Positions 45,667 through 53,797 of a stretch of DNA of 64,000 bases are shown in pieces. This DNA is from Phycisphaerales bacterium (GTDB lineage: Bacteria > Planctomycetota > Phycisphaerae > Phycisphaerales > UBA1924), in assembly GCA_020847175.1 (NCBI GenBank), contig JADLCM010000039.1:80843-144842 (forward strand). The letters are read 5' to 3'. How positions within the stretch are numbered: the first letter of the stretch is position 1; each line of letters begins with the position of its first letter. The position numbers were made by a program, and so were the translations under genes. The notes beneath the pieces were generated by a model. It was not told the origin of the DNA and ran no database searches. It saw only the letters and a list, made by a program, of their open reading frames with translations.

Positions 45667-46308
45667 CTACTCCCGGCGCACGACGCCCTTGATCTTCCCG
45701 TCAAAGAGTTCGAGTGTCTGCCGCACCAGCGGGATCGACGCCGGGTCGAGCGCCGCAGCGCCCGCGCCAGGGCTCCCCGGCCCAGGGGCTGCGCCCTCGC
45801 CCACTTCCACCTCCACCGCCCGCCCCAGCACCCGCGAGAACGCCCGGGCAATCTCCTGAACATTCGCCCGGAGCATTTCTCCCGAGGATTCCCGAGGCGT
45901 CAGCCGGACAATGTCCCCGGCCGCCTCCACAATGCACGTACCCAGTTGGTGCTTCAGAAACCTCTTGTTCAGGAGCGCGGCCGCGCGCTCGCACAGTGCC
46001 TCCGGGGTCATGGCATCTCCCGGCAGCCCCGCCGCAGACACCTCGGGGCCGTCGTTCAGCGCGCCGTGGGAGCCCCCGGCGGCGCGAGCGGGGGCCCCGG
46101 GCTCGCTCGGAGCCCGGCGCGCCGCACCCGCCGGCTCGTCGCGTACCCCAGGCGGGGTTGATGCGCCTGCGGCGCCCGAGGGCACCGGCGTTCCGCCCGC
46201 TTCGAGCGCCCGGAGGTCGGGCGTCGCCGCCGGCGTCACACCCGTCGTCCGATCCGGCGGCGAAACTCGTTCCGGCGTCGAGGGAGGTTCCCCCGGCGCC
46301 GCATCTAT
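45667..46308 (-). CDS. dnaX: DnaX tau-specific C-terminal part, reached by -1 frameshifting
   Basis: This frame is open without interruption from the A7 run of dnaX to a stop at 45667 and encodes 213 residues in the -1 frame. A Pro/Ala-rich linker leads to a folded domain: LCERAAALLNKRFLKHQLGT, then MLRANVQEIARAFSRVLGRA and the end PLVRQTLELFDGKIKGVVRR. The pattern of a segment ending in VLGR(A/P)V-V-V followed by P-V-x-x-(A/T)LELFxG matches the C-terminal region of bacterial DnaX proteins. It is therefore not a separate hypothetical gene but the tau extension; the joined product would be about 595 residues. An independent start at a GTG (46239) is possible but has no clear ribosome binding site. 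Confidence 0.72.
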   Translation of the reverse strand: MDAAPGEPPSTPERVSPPDRTTGVTPAATPDLRALEAGGTPVPSGAAGASTPPGVRDEPAGAARRAPSEPGAPARAAGGSHGALNDGPEVSAAGLPGDAMTPEALCERAAALLNKRFLKHQLGTCIVEAAGDIVRLTPRESSGEMLRANVQEIARAFSRVLGRAVEVEVGEGAAPGPGSPGAGAAALDPASIPLVRQTLELFDGKIKGVVRRE

Positions 46309-46327
46309 TTTTTTGTTCCGGCCCTCG
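46273..46327 (-). promoter_or_regulatory. Programmed -1 ribosomal frameshift signal in dnaX
   Basis: In the dnaX frame the end reads ACA-AAA-AAA-TAG, so the heptamer A-AAA-AAA (46308-46314) sits exactly in the slippery phase with the stop next to it. GAGGG about 9 bases upstream is Shine-Dalgarno-like. After a six-base spacer (TAGATG) a hairpin can form: CGGCG (46297-46301) with CGCCG (46273-46277), and GGGGG (46290-46294) with CTCCC (46282-46286). These are the three elements known from E. coli dnaX. Confidence 0.7.
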
Positions 46328-47453
46328 CGCCGGGCCGGGCCGGTGCCTCACCCGGGGCCTGCCCCGCGATGATGCTCGCAAGGTCGGCGAACTTCTCGGC
46401 CTGCGCCAGGCGCACCAGCAACGCATCGAGAAGCGCGAGGGGCGAACTCGATGACTTGCTCTGGCGCTGCACGCTCTCGCAGAGCGCGATCATGTGCGAG
46501 AGGCCCGCCTCATCGAAGCGCTTCGCCCGGGCCGCCTCGTCGGCGCGGGCCCCTTCTCCGAGCGCGACGAGTTCCGTCCCCTCGCCGCACGCGCGCAGCA
46601 GCAGCAGGTCGCGAAGTCGCTCGATCACAGACTCAATCAGCTGGTCGGGCGTGACGCCCCGGGCGAGCATGGCGTGCGCGGCCTCCAGCGCGTCCGCGAC
46701 CTCTCCCGTCGCGCACGCGTCAAGCAGCCGCGAAAGCAGGTCGCGATCCGGCGAGCCCAGCAGCTCATCCAGCAGGGCCAGCGTCAGGTGCTTCTCCCCC
46801 GAGGCGATGACCCGGTCGAGCAGCGAGAGCGCGTCGCGCATCGATCCCGCGCCCCCGCGGGCCACCGCGAAGATCAGGTCGGGGTCCGCCTTCAGGCCCT
46901 CCCGCGCCGCGACATCCGCCAGGTGGGCCGCGATCCGCTGCGCCGGGATGTCCCGGAAGTCGAACCGCTGGCACCGGCTCTGGATCGTCGGCGGCACCTT
47001 CTGCGACTCGGTGGTGCACAGGATGAACTTGACGTGCTCCGGCGGCTCCTCCATTGTCTTGAGAAGCGCGTTGAAGGCCTCGCGCGTCAGCATGTGCACT
47101 TCGTCGATGATGTACACCTTGAACTTGCCGCGCAGGGGCCGGTAGGCGCTGTTGGCGATCAGGTCGCGTGCCTCCTGCACGCCCCGGTTGCTGGCCGCGT
47201 CGATCTCGATGACGTCGATATCGCGCCCGGCCATGATCGCCTCGTCGATCTCGGGCGAGCCGCCGCTCAGGGCCTTGGCGAAGATGCGGGCCATCGAGGT
47301 CTTGCCCACGCCCCGCGTGCCGGTGAAGAGGTACGCGTGCGCGACGCGCCCCGTCTCCACGGCCGTGCGCAGCGTGCGCGCGATCACGTCCTGCCCCACC
47401 ACGTCATCAAAGGTCCGCGACCGATACCGCCGCGCCAGCACCGTGTACGCCAT
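46305..47453 (-). CDS. dnaX: DNA polymerase III clamp-loader subunit gamma (in-frame DnaX product)
   Basis: DnaX is the AAA+ motor of the clamp loader. This in-frame product has 382 residues: Walker A GTRGVGKTS, Walker B YIIDEVHML, sensor 1 CTTES, arginine-finger SRC motif (QSRCQRFDF) and the collar domain. The start MAYTVLARRYRSRTFDDVVG is standard. The Cys4 zinc module usually found after the Walker A helix is absent: FAKALSGGSPEIDEAIMAGR runs directly into DVIEIDAASNRG. The product ends two Lys codons into an A7 run next to a TAG. The tau extension follows in the -1 frame. TAGGAT lies five bases before the ATG. Confidence 0.93.
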   Translation of the reverse strand: MAYTVLARRYRSRTFDDVVGQDVIARTLRTAVETGRVAHAYLFTGTRGVGKTSMARIFAKALSGGSPEIDEAIMAGRDIDVIEIDAASNRGVQEARDLIANSAYRPLRGKFKVYIIDEVHMLTREAFNALLKTMEEPPEHVKFILCTTESQKVPPTIQSRCQRFDFRDIPAQRIAAHLADVAAREGLKADPDLIFAVARGGAGSMRDALSLLDRVIASGEKHLTLALLDELLGSPDRDLLSRLLDACATGEVADALEAAHAMLARGVTPDQLIESVIERLRDLLLLRACGEGTELVALGEGARADEAARAKRFDEAGLSHMIALCESVQRQSKSSSSPLALLDALLVRLAQAEKFADLASIIAGQAPGEAPARPGARAGTKK

Positions 47454-47458
47454 GCGCC

Positions 47459-47464
47459 ATCCTA
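47459..47464 (-). promoter_or_regulatory. Predicted leaderless -10 element of dnaX
   Basis: TAGGAT on the minus strand, then GGCGC and the dnaX ATG (five bases). Confidence 0.5.
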
Positions 47465-47640
47465 GGGGCCGGGATCGATGTCCCACCGCGACCGGGGCCG
47501 CCCGCGGGGCGCCCTTCGCACCCGCCCCCCGAAGGGTCCGGGCTGGTTATCGCACTTTCGGCCCGCGATCTCCGTTGGCCGGGCAAAGTCAGCCCCGGCA
47601 CGGGCCGATACCCCGGTGTCGGACTCCAGGAGCGCGATCC

Positions 47641-48525
47641 ATGCCCACCCAAGAGCAGCGTCAGCAGACGGTCTCCGCCGCGATCCGCGAACTGAGCCAC
47701 ATCGCGACGCTCCCCGAGATCACCGTCAAGATCATCGAACTGGTGGAGAACCCGAAGTCCACCGCGACCGACCTCAACAAGGTCATCAGCCAGGACCCGG
47801 CGCTCTGCAGCCGCATCCTCAAGGTCGTGAACTCCTCGTTCTACGGCCTGCCGGGGCAGATCGGCTCGATCAACCGCGCGATCGTCATGCTCGGCCTGAA
47901 CGCCGTCAAGAACATCGCCATCGCCGCAAGCCTCGTGAAGCTCTTCCGCGGCGGCGACCTGACCCGGAACTTCAGCGCCAAGATGCTGTGGGACCACTCC
48001 TCCTTCGTCGCCGGCGTGTGCAAGCTCCTCTCCGACCAGCTCAAGCTCGGGCTCAACGACGAGGCCTACCTCGCCGGGCTCGTGCACGACATCGGCGTCG
48101 TCGTCGAGATGCAGTTTGACCGCAACAAGCTCGTCGAGGTCGCCCAGCGCCTCGGCATCGATGCCCAGGGCGTGCCCGCCTTCGACATGCTCCTTGCGGA
48201 AGAAGAAATCATCGGGGCGAATCACCAGGAGTTCGGCGCCGCCCTGTGCGAGAAGTGGAAGTTCCCCAAGAACTTCGGCTTCGTCACCGGCTTCCACCAC
48301 AAGCCCCTGGAACTCGCCCCCGACTCCCGAGTCCTCACCAGCGTGGTCTACCTCGCCGACCGGCTCTGCGGCGAAGTCAAGGGCGCCTACCGCGCCGACC
48401 TCCTCTCCCTCGACCTCGACCAGAACGTGCTCGACCTCCTCAAGGTCTCCCAGGACCGGCTCAAGACGATCCGCGAGCACGTCGTCACAGCCTCCAAGGC
48501 TCCCGGCCTCGAAATGGCGGCGTAA
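47641..48525 (+). CDS. HDOD-domain signalling protein
   Basis: The 294-residue protein consists almost entirely of an HDOD domain, an HD-like fold without the full phosphohydrolase active site that is used in signalling, stress and motility control. Motifs are LPEITVKIIELVENPKSTAT, SQDPALCSRILKVVNSSFYG (the most conserved HDOD segment), INRAIVMLGLNAVKNIAIA, LWDHSSFVAGVCKLL and AYLAGLVHDIGVVVEMQ. AGGAGCG lies six to seven bases before the ATG, and a strong terminator follows 28 bp after the stop. No partner domain is fused. Confidence 0.93.
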   Translation: MPTQEQRQQTVSAAIRELSHIATLPEITVKIIELVENPKSTATDLNKVISQDPALCSRILKVVNSSFYGLPGQIGSINRAIVMLGLNAVKNIAIAASLVKLFRGGDLTRNFSAKMLWDHSSFVAGVCKLLSDQLKLGLNDEAYLAGLVHDIGVVVEMQFDRNKLVEVAQRLGIDAQGVPAFDMLLAEEEIIGANHQEFGAALCEKWKFPKNFGFVTGFHHKPLELAPDSRVLTSVVYLADRLCGEVKGAYRADLLSLDLDQNVLDLLKVSQDRLKTIREHVVTASKAPGLEMAA

Positions 48526-48552
48526 CACCCGCCGGATCAGAACCCCCCGCGA

Positions 48553-48582
48553 GGGCAGGCCCGGCCTGCCCTTTCTTCTTTC
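48553..48582 (+). terminator. Rho-independent terminator of the HDOD gene
   Basis: GGGCAGGC and GCCTGCCC form a perfect 8-bp stem with a CCG loop, followed by TTTCTTCTTT. Confidence 0.87.
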
Positions 48583-48930
48583 GGTGCGCCGCGGCCCTCG
48601 CCCGGCGCCGCCCACCCTCCGGGGCCAGCCCACGCCCAGCGCAGCGCCCGGGATGAGTCGGCCCCTCGCCCGGCCCGAGCGCCAATGGTGAACCCGCTCT
48701 CGTGCGGCGCGCGGCCGCGGTTGAGCGCACGCCGCGCACCCGATTCGCACGCCGCACAGCACGTCGCGCGGTGCCGCCCCGCGATCTCGCCGATATCGAA
48801 CGCTGCCCTGGTCTCCTCTGATCCGCAAAGGGGCAGCGGCCGGAGTCTGACTCGCCATTTCGCATTGCAGGGGCAACCACGGCCGGACGCACGATCGTTT
48901 CACCCTCTGAGCTGCGAATCGCAGGATAGC
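48583..48930. other. Intergenic region upstream of tyrS
   Basis: About 350 bp with no credible gene. Because the likely tyrS -10 element is directly in front of its ATG, a T-box or other leader is not expected, and no T-box sequence was recognised. Confidence 0.5.
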
Positions 48931-48936
48931 TACCCT
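48931..48936 (+). promoter_or_regulatory. Predicted leaderless -10 element of tyrS
   Basis: TACCCT is followed by TGCGCCC and the ATG at 48944 (seven bases). Confidence 0.5.
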
Positions 48937-48943
48937 TGCGCCC

Positions 48944-50554
48944 ATGACCTCCATCGACCTCTCAACCTACCCCTTCACGAGCCCGCTGCTGCGCGAGCTG
49001 CAGTGGCGCGGGCTGATCCACCAGATCACCGACCCCGTGGAACTGGACGCGCACCTGGCGGATGCCGCATCAAGGCCGCGCTCGGTGTACGCCGGGTTCG
49101 ACCCGACCTCCGACAGCCTCACCATCGGCAACCTCGTTCCGATGATGATGCTCCTGCACGTCGCGCGGCACGGGCACCGGGCCGTGGCGGTGCAGGGCGG
49201 GGCTACGGGCCTCATCGGCGACCCGAGCGGCAAGACGGCGGAGCGCCAGTTGCAGACCCCCGAGACGGTGCGGGCACGCGTCGAGGCCCAGCGTCCGATC
49301 TTCGGGCGGGTGTGGTCGAACGCGCGCGTGCGGGAGGACCGCGAACTCTCTGACCCGCTGATCCTGGACAACATGGACTGGATCGGGCGGCTCTCGTGGG
49401 TTGAGGCCCTCCGCGACGTGGGCAAGCACTTCTCCGTCAACATGATGATCCAGAAAGACTCGGTGCGCGAGCGCCTCAACAGCCGCGACCAGGGCATCAG
49501 TTACACCGAGTTCAGTTACATGCTGCTTCAGGCGTACGACTTTCTGCACCTGTTTGAGAAGCAGGGCGTCACCGTGCAAATGGGCGGGAGCGACCAATTC
49601 GGAAACATCGTCACGGGCATTGAGCTGATTCGTCGAGTTGGGTTCGACCTTCACATTGCTATGACGAGCCGACCACAGTATTTCGACGAGCTGTCCGAAT
49701 CGGATCAAGCTAAGTTTGAACGGACATCTGAGGACGCCAGACGTCGCTTCTACGGTCCAACTTCAATCCAGCAAGCTCGGTCAGCGGCTCAGGAAAAACA
49801 GAAACTCAGCGACGATGAGCTTGCGGCGATTGCAGATCCGACCGACATGGAACGCCTTATCGCATCACTCGCCGGCGTCGGCCCAACGCGCTGGTTCGCC
49901 CTCGGCCTCACCGCTCCCCTCGTCACCAAGGCCGATGGCACCAAGTTCGGCAAGACCGAGGGCGGCGCGATCTGGCTCTCGGCCCGCGCCGGGCCGCACG
50001 ACACGTCACCCGCGCGAACGAGCCCGTACGCCTACTACCAGTTCTGGCTCAACGCCCTCGATGCCGATGTGATCCGTTACCTCAAGATCTACACGCTGCT
50101 CTCGCGCGAGGAGATCGATGAACTGACGCGCTCCCACGCCGCCAACCCCGGGGCCCGCGAGGCCCACCGCGCGCTCGCCCGCGAGGCCACCGTGATCCTG
50201 CACGGGCGCAGCGCCATGGAGATGGCCGAAAAGGCCGCGAGCGCCCTCTTTTCGGGCGACATCGCCGGCCTCGACGCCGACACGCTCACCGAAGCGCTTG
50301 CCGGGGCGCCCTCCTCCACCCTCGCCCGCGCCCGGCTCGACGGCCCGGGACTCCCGCTCGTCGATCTGCTCGTCGAGATCGGCCTCGCCAAGAGCAAACG
50401 CGAGGCCCGCGAGTTTCTCGACGGCGGCAGCGTGCAGGTGAGCGGGAACAAGGCCGGGGCCGCGGATGCGGCCCTGCCGCACATGCTCCTCCACGGCTCG
50501 CTTCTGCCCGTCCGGCGCGGCAAGAAGACCTGGCATGTTGTCCGCTTTCAGTAA
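48944..50554 (+). CDS. tyrS: Tyrosyl-tRNA synthetase with an atypical internal insert
   Basis: TyrS charges tRNA-Tyr. The class I Rossmann core is clear: YAGFDPTSDSLTIGN (HIGH position reads TIGN, residues 60-63), VQGGATGLIGDPSGKTAER, DQGISYTEFSYMLLQAYDF, VQMGGSDQFGNIVTGIELIR, KFGKTEGGAIW (KMSKS equivalent, 334-338) and a C-terminal S4 RNA-binding domain (LVEIGLAKSKREAREFLDGG). The 536-residue length exceeds the usual 400-430. Part of this is an insert of about 84 residues (233-316) between the two halves of the catalytic core, rich in Ser, Asp, Glu and Gln. The DNA from about 49,570 to 49,870 is near 50% GC against about 70% for the rest. Frame and motifs remain intact. Confidence 0.93.
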   Translation: MTSIDLSTYPFTSPLLRELQWRGLIHQITDPVELDAHLADAASRPRSVYAGFDPTSDSLTIGNLVPMMMLLHVARHGHRAVAVQGGATGLIGDPSGKTAERQLQTPETVRARVEAQRPIFGRVWSNARVREDRELSDPLILDNMDWIGRLSWVEALRDVGKHFSVNMMIQKDSVRERLNSRDQGISYTEFSYMLLQAYDFLHLFEKQGVTVQMGGSDQFGNIVTGIELIRRVGFDLHIAMTSRPQYFDELSESDQAKFERTSEDARRRFYGPTSIQQARSAAQEKQKLSDDELAAIADPTDMERLIASLAGVGPTRWFALGLTAPLVTKADGTKFGKTEGGAIWLSARAGPHDTSPARTSPYAYYQFWLNALDADVIRYLKIYTLLSREEIDELTRSHAANPGAREAHRALAREATVILHGRSAMEMAEKAASALFSGDIAGLDADTLTEALAGAPSSTLARARLDGPGLPLVDLLVEIGLAKSKREAREFLDGGSVQVSGNKAGAADAALPHMLLHGSLLPVRRGKKTWHVVRFQ

Positions 50555-50653
50555 TTCCGCCCGTCTCGTCCCGTCGAGGGCCGCGGCCGGTCGCCGGCCG
50601 GTGCCCCGTGCTCTGAGTCGGGGTTCATCGCATCCGGTGGGCCGGTGCCCGGG

Positions 50654-50659
50654 TATACT
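50654..50659 (+). promoter_or_regulatory. Predicted leaderless -10 element of the zinc-ribbon membrane protein gene
   Basis: TATACT, the closest match to TATAAT in the set, is followed by GGGCGC and the ATG at 50666 (six bases). Confidence 0.55.
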
Positions 50660-50665
50660 GGGCGC

Positions 50666-51802
50666 ATGCCCATCGACCCGCGAGAACTCGCCGCCATGGC
50701 GGGCGTGAAGCCGGGTGCGGGGGCGCCCGCGGACGAAGTTCGCGCGTGCCCCAAGTGCGGGTATGACCGGGCCGGGCTCATGCCGGGCGCGCCGTGCCCC
50801 GAATGCGGCACCGCGCCGCACCAGGCGCCCCGTTCCGGGCCGAAGGACAATCTGGTCGACGCCCCGGGTGCCTACCTGCGCAACCTGGGCCTCGGCTTTT
50901 CGCTCATGGCGCTGGGCATGGTCGCCAGCATCTGCTGCCTCTTTCCCTACCTCGGCATGGGCCTGGTCGAGCGGGCCGTCGGCGGTTTCGGCGGCTCAGT
51001 CATGTGGCTGGGGGGCGTGCTGATCGTCACCGGCCCGCGGCGCAGCGCCGTGGTGCCCTACACGCAGACGTGCCGCGAACGGCGCACGCTCCGCCACGTC
51101 AACCGCCTGCTCCAGGCGGCCTGGCTGGGGTACTGGGGCATCGCGGTGTTTCTTTCGACCACGCAGATGACCCCGGGGGCCACGCTCTCGGCGCTGAGCG
51201 TGGTCGGCACGATCTCACTCTTCGCGGGCCTCTTCGGCTTGCCTCTCCTCTGCGTGCAGATCACCGACCTCTCCGACTGGGCCTCGGACGAGACGATGAG
51301 CGATCGCCTGCGCGGGGCGGCGTGGCTCATCACCATCGGCGGGGCCGTCAACCTGCTGGGCCCCGTCATCGGGCAGATCGTTCCCATGCTTCGGGCCCTG
51401 CTCTGGCTGCTGGAGTTCATGCTCGCGGGGCTGCTCGGCTTCGGCGTGATTCTCTTTGTCATCTGTTCGATGCAGATGCTCCGTCTCGTCGGCTGGGCAC
51501 GCAAGAATGCCGGCGCCATGGCGGGGCGCGACGAGCGCATGCGTGCCCGGGCCGCCGCGGCGGAGGACGCACGTCGCCTCAATGACGAGCGCATCCGCGC
51601 CGAGATCGCGGGACGCGACAAGATTCTTGCCGCCAAGCGCGCCGGGTATGACTCCGCAGGAACGCGCAGGAACCCTCGCGCCGGGAGCAGTTCGGGCCTG
51701 CCATCGCGCGCGCCCGCAGCCTCGGCCGCGCCCCAGCCCGGCTCGCATACCCCCCGCATCGCCGAGGCGAGCGAGGGCGGGTATGAGCTTGAGCAGGGGT
51801 GA
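50666..51802 (+). CDS. Zinc-ribbon membrane protein of unknown function
   Basis: The 378-residue protein has an N-terminal zinc ribbon, CPKCGYDRAG and CPECGT (two CxxC pairs, residues 29-48), followed by about six transmembrane helices between residues 70 and 290 (for example LGFSLMALGMVASICCLFPY). A C-terminal region (residues 290-378) has charged helix with repeated Arg/Ala/Glu and a low-complexity tail. Such small zinc-ribbon membrane proteins are frequent in planctomycetes, and no function is known. The gene is convergent with the RicT-like gene. Confidence 0.75.
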   Translation: MPIDPRELAAMAGVKPGAGAPADEVRACPKCGYDRAGLMPGAPCPECGTAPHQAPRSGPKDNLVDAPGAYLRNLGLGFSLMALGMVASICCLFPYLGMGLVERAVGGFGGSVMWLGGVLIVTGPRRSAVVPYTQTCRERRTLRHVNRLLQAAWLGYWGIAVFLSTTQMTPGATLSALSVVGTISLFAGLFGLPLLCVQITDLSDWASDETMSDRLRGAAWLITIGGAVNLLGPVIGQIVPMLRALLWLLEFMLAGLLGFGVILFVICSMQMLRLVGWARKNAGAMAGRDERMRARAAAAEDARRLNDERIRAEIAGRDKILAAKRAGYDSAGTRRNPRAGSSSGLPSRAPAASAAPQPGSHTPRIAEASEGGYELEQG

Positions 51803-51845
51803 GGAGTCTTGATTGGCGGGGGGCGAGTCGCTCGACGCCGCGCGA

Positions 51846-53573
51846 TCAAGACGCCGGCGGTGGGCCGCCCGAGCCTGGCCCCCCTCCGCGCCGGCGTCTG
51901 CGCCTGCGGCGTCGGCGCGCCCCATCGCCGCCCCCGGTTTTGCCCGGCCCCCCGGAGTGCGGATCGGGCCCATCGCCCGTGTGATCGCGCTCGTCGCCGG
52001 GGCCGTCGTCCGGCCCGTCGGCATCGGAGCCACCGTCGTGCTCATCAGTGTGCCGCGACCCGGCGGTCGGCCCCGGAGCATCGTCAGAACGACGTTCGCC
52101 GAGGTCGGCGTAAAGCGGGTCGCCTCGGCGCTCGCCGGGCCGTCCCGGCGCCGGCGCGCCGCCGGGACGGGCATCCTCGCCAGTCTCGGCAGGCCCGCCT
52201 GGGCCGGCGCTGCCGCTCGGTGGCACGCCTTCGCTCCCGCCGGGTTGGTCGTTCGGGCCGCCCCGGCCCCGGCGCCGGCGGCGCCGCCTGCGCGAGCGCT
52301 CGCCTTCGCCGCCCGGGTGCGTGCCTTCGGCCGGGCGGGCTTCGGGCATCTCGTCACCCGCGATGTCATCGATGCCGAAATCATCTGGCGCACTCGCGCC
52401 GGCGCCCTCGTCCCGCGTGCGCCGGGGTGGTTCGGCTCGGCTTGAGCCCGGAGGGGTTGCCGGCGTGCCCGCGCCCCGGGCCGGTCGCCGGGGTTCGCTT
52501 TCGGTCGCCGCGCCCGGGGTCGGCTCGCGCGCGGGCGGGCCGGGGCGCGGGCCGGGGGCTCGCGCGGCACGCGCGGGCTCGCCCTCACGCATCGGCGGCG
52601 GGCCGACAGGGTCCTGGGGCGGGGTGAGTTCTTCGATGGCGATCGCGACCTGGCGTCCGTCGCGGTCGAGCAGCACCAGGGCGAGCTGGGTGAGAATCTG
52701 GGTGTCGAGGATCAGGCCGTCGCCTTCGGGTGTGCCCACGCGGGTCTTGCGCTTGGGCAGGCGCCTGCGCAGCTCGTCGTAGGTCTGGTCTTCATAGCGA
52801 AGGCAGCACATCAGCCGCCCGCACCGCCCGCTGATCTTGAGCGGGTCGAGCGTCGCCTTCTGGATCTTCGCGGACTTCATCGACACGGGCTTGAGCACCT
52901 TCAGGAAGTTCTTGCAGCAGCAGTACTGCCCGCAGCGCTCGTAATCGGCGGTCAGGCGTGCTTCATCGCGGGCGCCGACGTGCCGCAGGTCAACCTTGGT
53001 CCGAAGGTGGCTTTCGAGCGCGCCGTGCAGGTCGCGCAGGTCCAGGCGGTCTTCGGAGGCGTAATACACCGTGAGTCGTTCCTGGCCCAGGATCGGCTCG
53101 ACATCGACGACCTTGACCTGGGTGCCCCGCATCTCGGCCACCCGGCGGCAATCGACCTTGAGCGCGTGCGACGCCTGCTCCAGTGCCGCCTGTTGGTCAA
53201 GGTCTTCCCGGGTTGCGATGCGAAGGACGCCCCCCGACGTGGTGAAGGGGTAGTCGCGCCCGCCCGAGTTCTCGATGTAGCGCAACATGTCCTGGCGCGA
53301 GACGCTCTTGGAGCACCCGGAGTTCGGGCAGGTGCTGGTGAGCATCTCCCCGATCTCGGTGCCGCGGAATGTCTTGACGACGAGCTTGCTCCCGCACCCC
53401 GGCTTGGCATCCCCCGAATACGGGAACTCCCCGATCATCTTCATCCGGCCGTACCGGAGGACGATGGTCTTTGGGGGCGCAAGTTTTTCGTACGCGGCGA
53501 GGTCCTCCTGGTAGGCCTTGAGGTCTTCCTCGAACTGGGGGAGCGGCAGGATGGGCACGGGACATGGCTCCAC
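51846..53573 (-). CDS. PSP1/RicT-family protein with a long Arg/Gly/Pro-rich tail
   Basis: RicT (YaaT) is part of the Fe-S cluster-bearing RicT-RicF-RicA complex that influences RNA processing in Bacillus. The N-terminal 340 residues contain the PSP1 core, with VVDVEPILGQERLTVYYASE, DLRDLHGALESHLRTKVDL, the Cys cluster YERCGQYCCCKNFL and KISGRCGRLMCCLRYED. The C-terminal 230 residues are low-complexity and rich in Arg, Gly, Pro and Ala, with runs of 7-10 Arg, likely disordered and perhaps RNA-binding. The start is a GTG at 53573. A perfect inverted repeat (53580-53597) lies seven bases upstream. Confidence 0.82.
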   Translation of the reverse strand: MEPCPVPILPLPQFEEDLKAYQEDLAAYEKLAPPKTIVLRYGRMKMIGEFPYSGDAKPGCGSKLVVKTFRGTEIGEMLTSTCPNSGCSKSVSRQDMLRYIENSGGRDYPFTTSGGVLRIATREDLDQQAALEQASHALKVDCRRVAEMRGTQVKVVDVEPILGQERLTVYYASEDRLDLRDLHGALESHLRTKVDLRHVGARDEARLTADYERCGQYCCCKNFLKVLKPVSMKSAKIQKATLDPLKISGRCGRLMCCLRYEDQTYDELRRRLPKRKTRVGTPEGDGLILDTQILTQLALVLLDRDGRQVAIAIEELTPPQDPVGPPPMREGEPARAARAPGPRPGPPAREPTPGAATESEPRRPARGAGTPATPPGSSRAEPPRRTRDEGAGASAPDDFGIDDIAGDEMPEARPAEGTHPGGEGERSRRRRRRRRGRGGPNDQPGGSEGVPPSGSAGPGGPAETGEDARPGGAPAPGRPGERRGDPLYADLGERRSDDAPGPTAGSRHTDEHDGGSDADGPDDGPGDERDHTGDGPDPHSGGPGKTGGGDGARRRRRRRRRRGGGPGSGGPPPAS

Positions 53574-53579
53574 GCAAAC

Positions 53580-53597
53580 AACCCCGCAGGCGGGGTT
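53580..53597 (-). promoter_or_regulatory. Inverted repeat directly upstream of the RicT-like gene
   Basis: AACCCCGC-AG-GCGGGGTT is a perfect 8-bp inverted repeat ending seven bases before the GTG start. In RNA it would form a hairpin next to the start codon; in DNA it could be an operator. It overlaps a weak TAGAAC -10 candidate. Confidence 0.35.
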
Positions 53598-53797
53598 CTA
53601 GGTTTGCTCGCATGTCGCCGGCGGGGGCCAGTTGATTCCTGCGTTCTCGCCGGCGGGTCGAGCAGGATCCAAACGTGGAGTCGAAGTCAACGAATCTGGA
53701 TCAGCGTAAGGCCATGATGAACAACGAGTTGATGCAAAACCGCGCTGTGTTTCGCATGCGGCGGCCCGGTGCAACCGCGGCGGCCCCTGCGGGTCGG

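Noticed and set aside
46305..46320. Simple frameshift mutation or homopolymer error in dnaX
   Set aside because: Cannot be fully excluded, but the exact slippery phase, adjacent stop, upstream Shine-Dalgarno-like sequence and correctly spaced hairpin together favour a programmed event.
45701..46426. 241-codon - strand frame spanning the dnaX junction
   Set aside because: It lies in the third frame and its translation is low complexity, whereas the -1 frame gives a DnaX-like C-terminal domain.
49640..49890. Intein or intron inside tyrS
   Set aside because: No Cys/Ser at the start, no His-Asn-Cys/Ser/Thr end and no endonuclease motif; the insert is short, in frame and simply translated.
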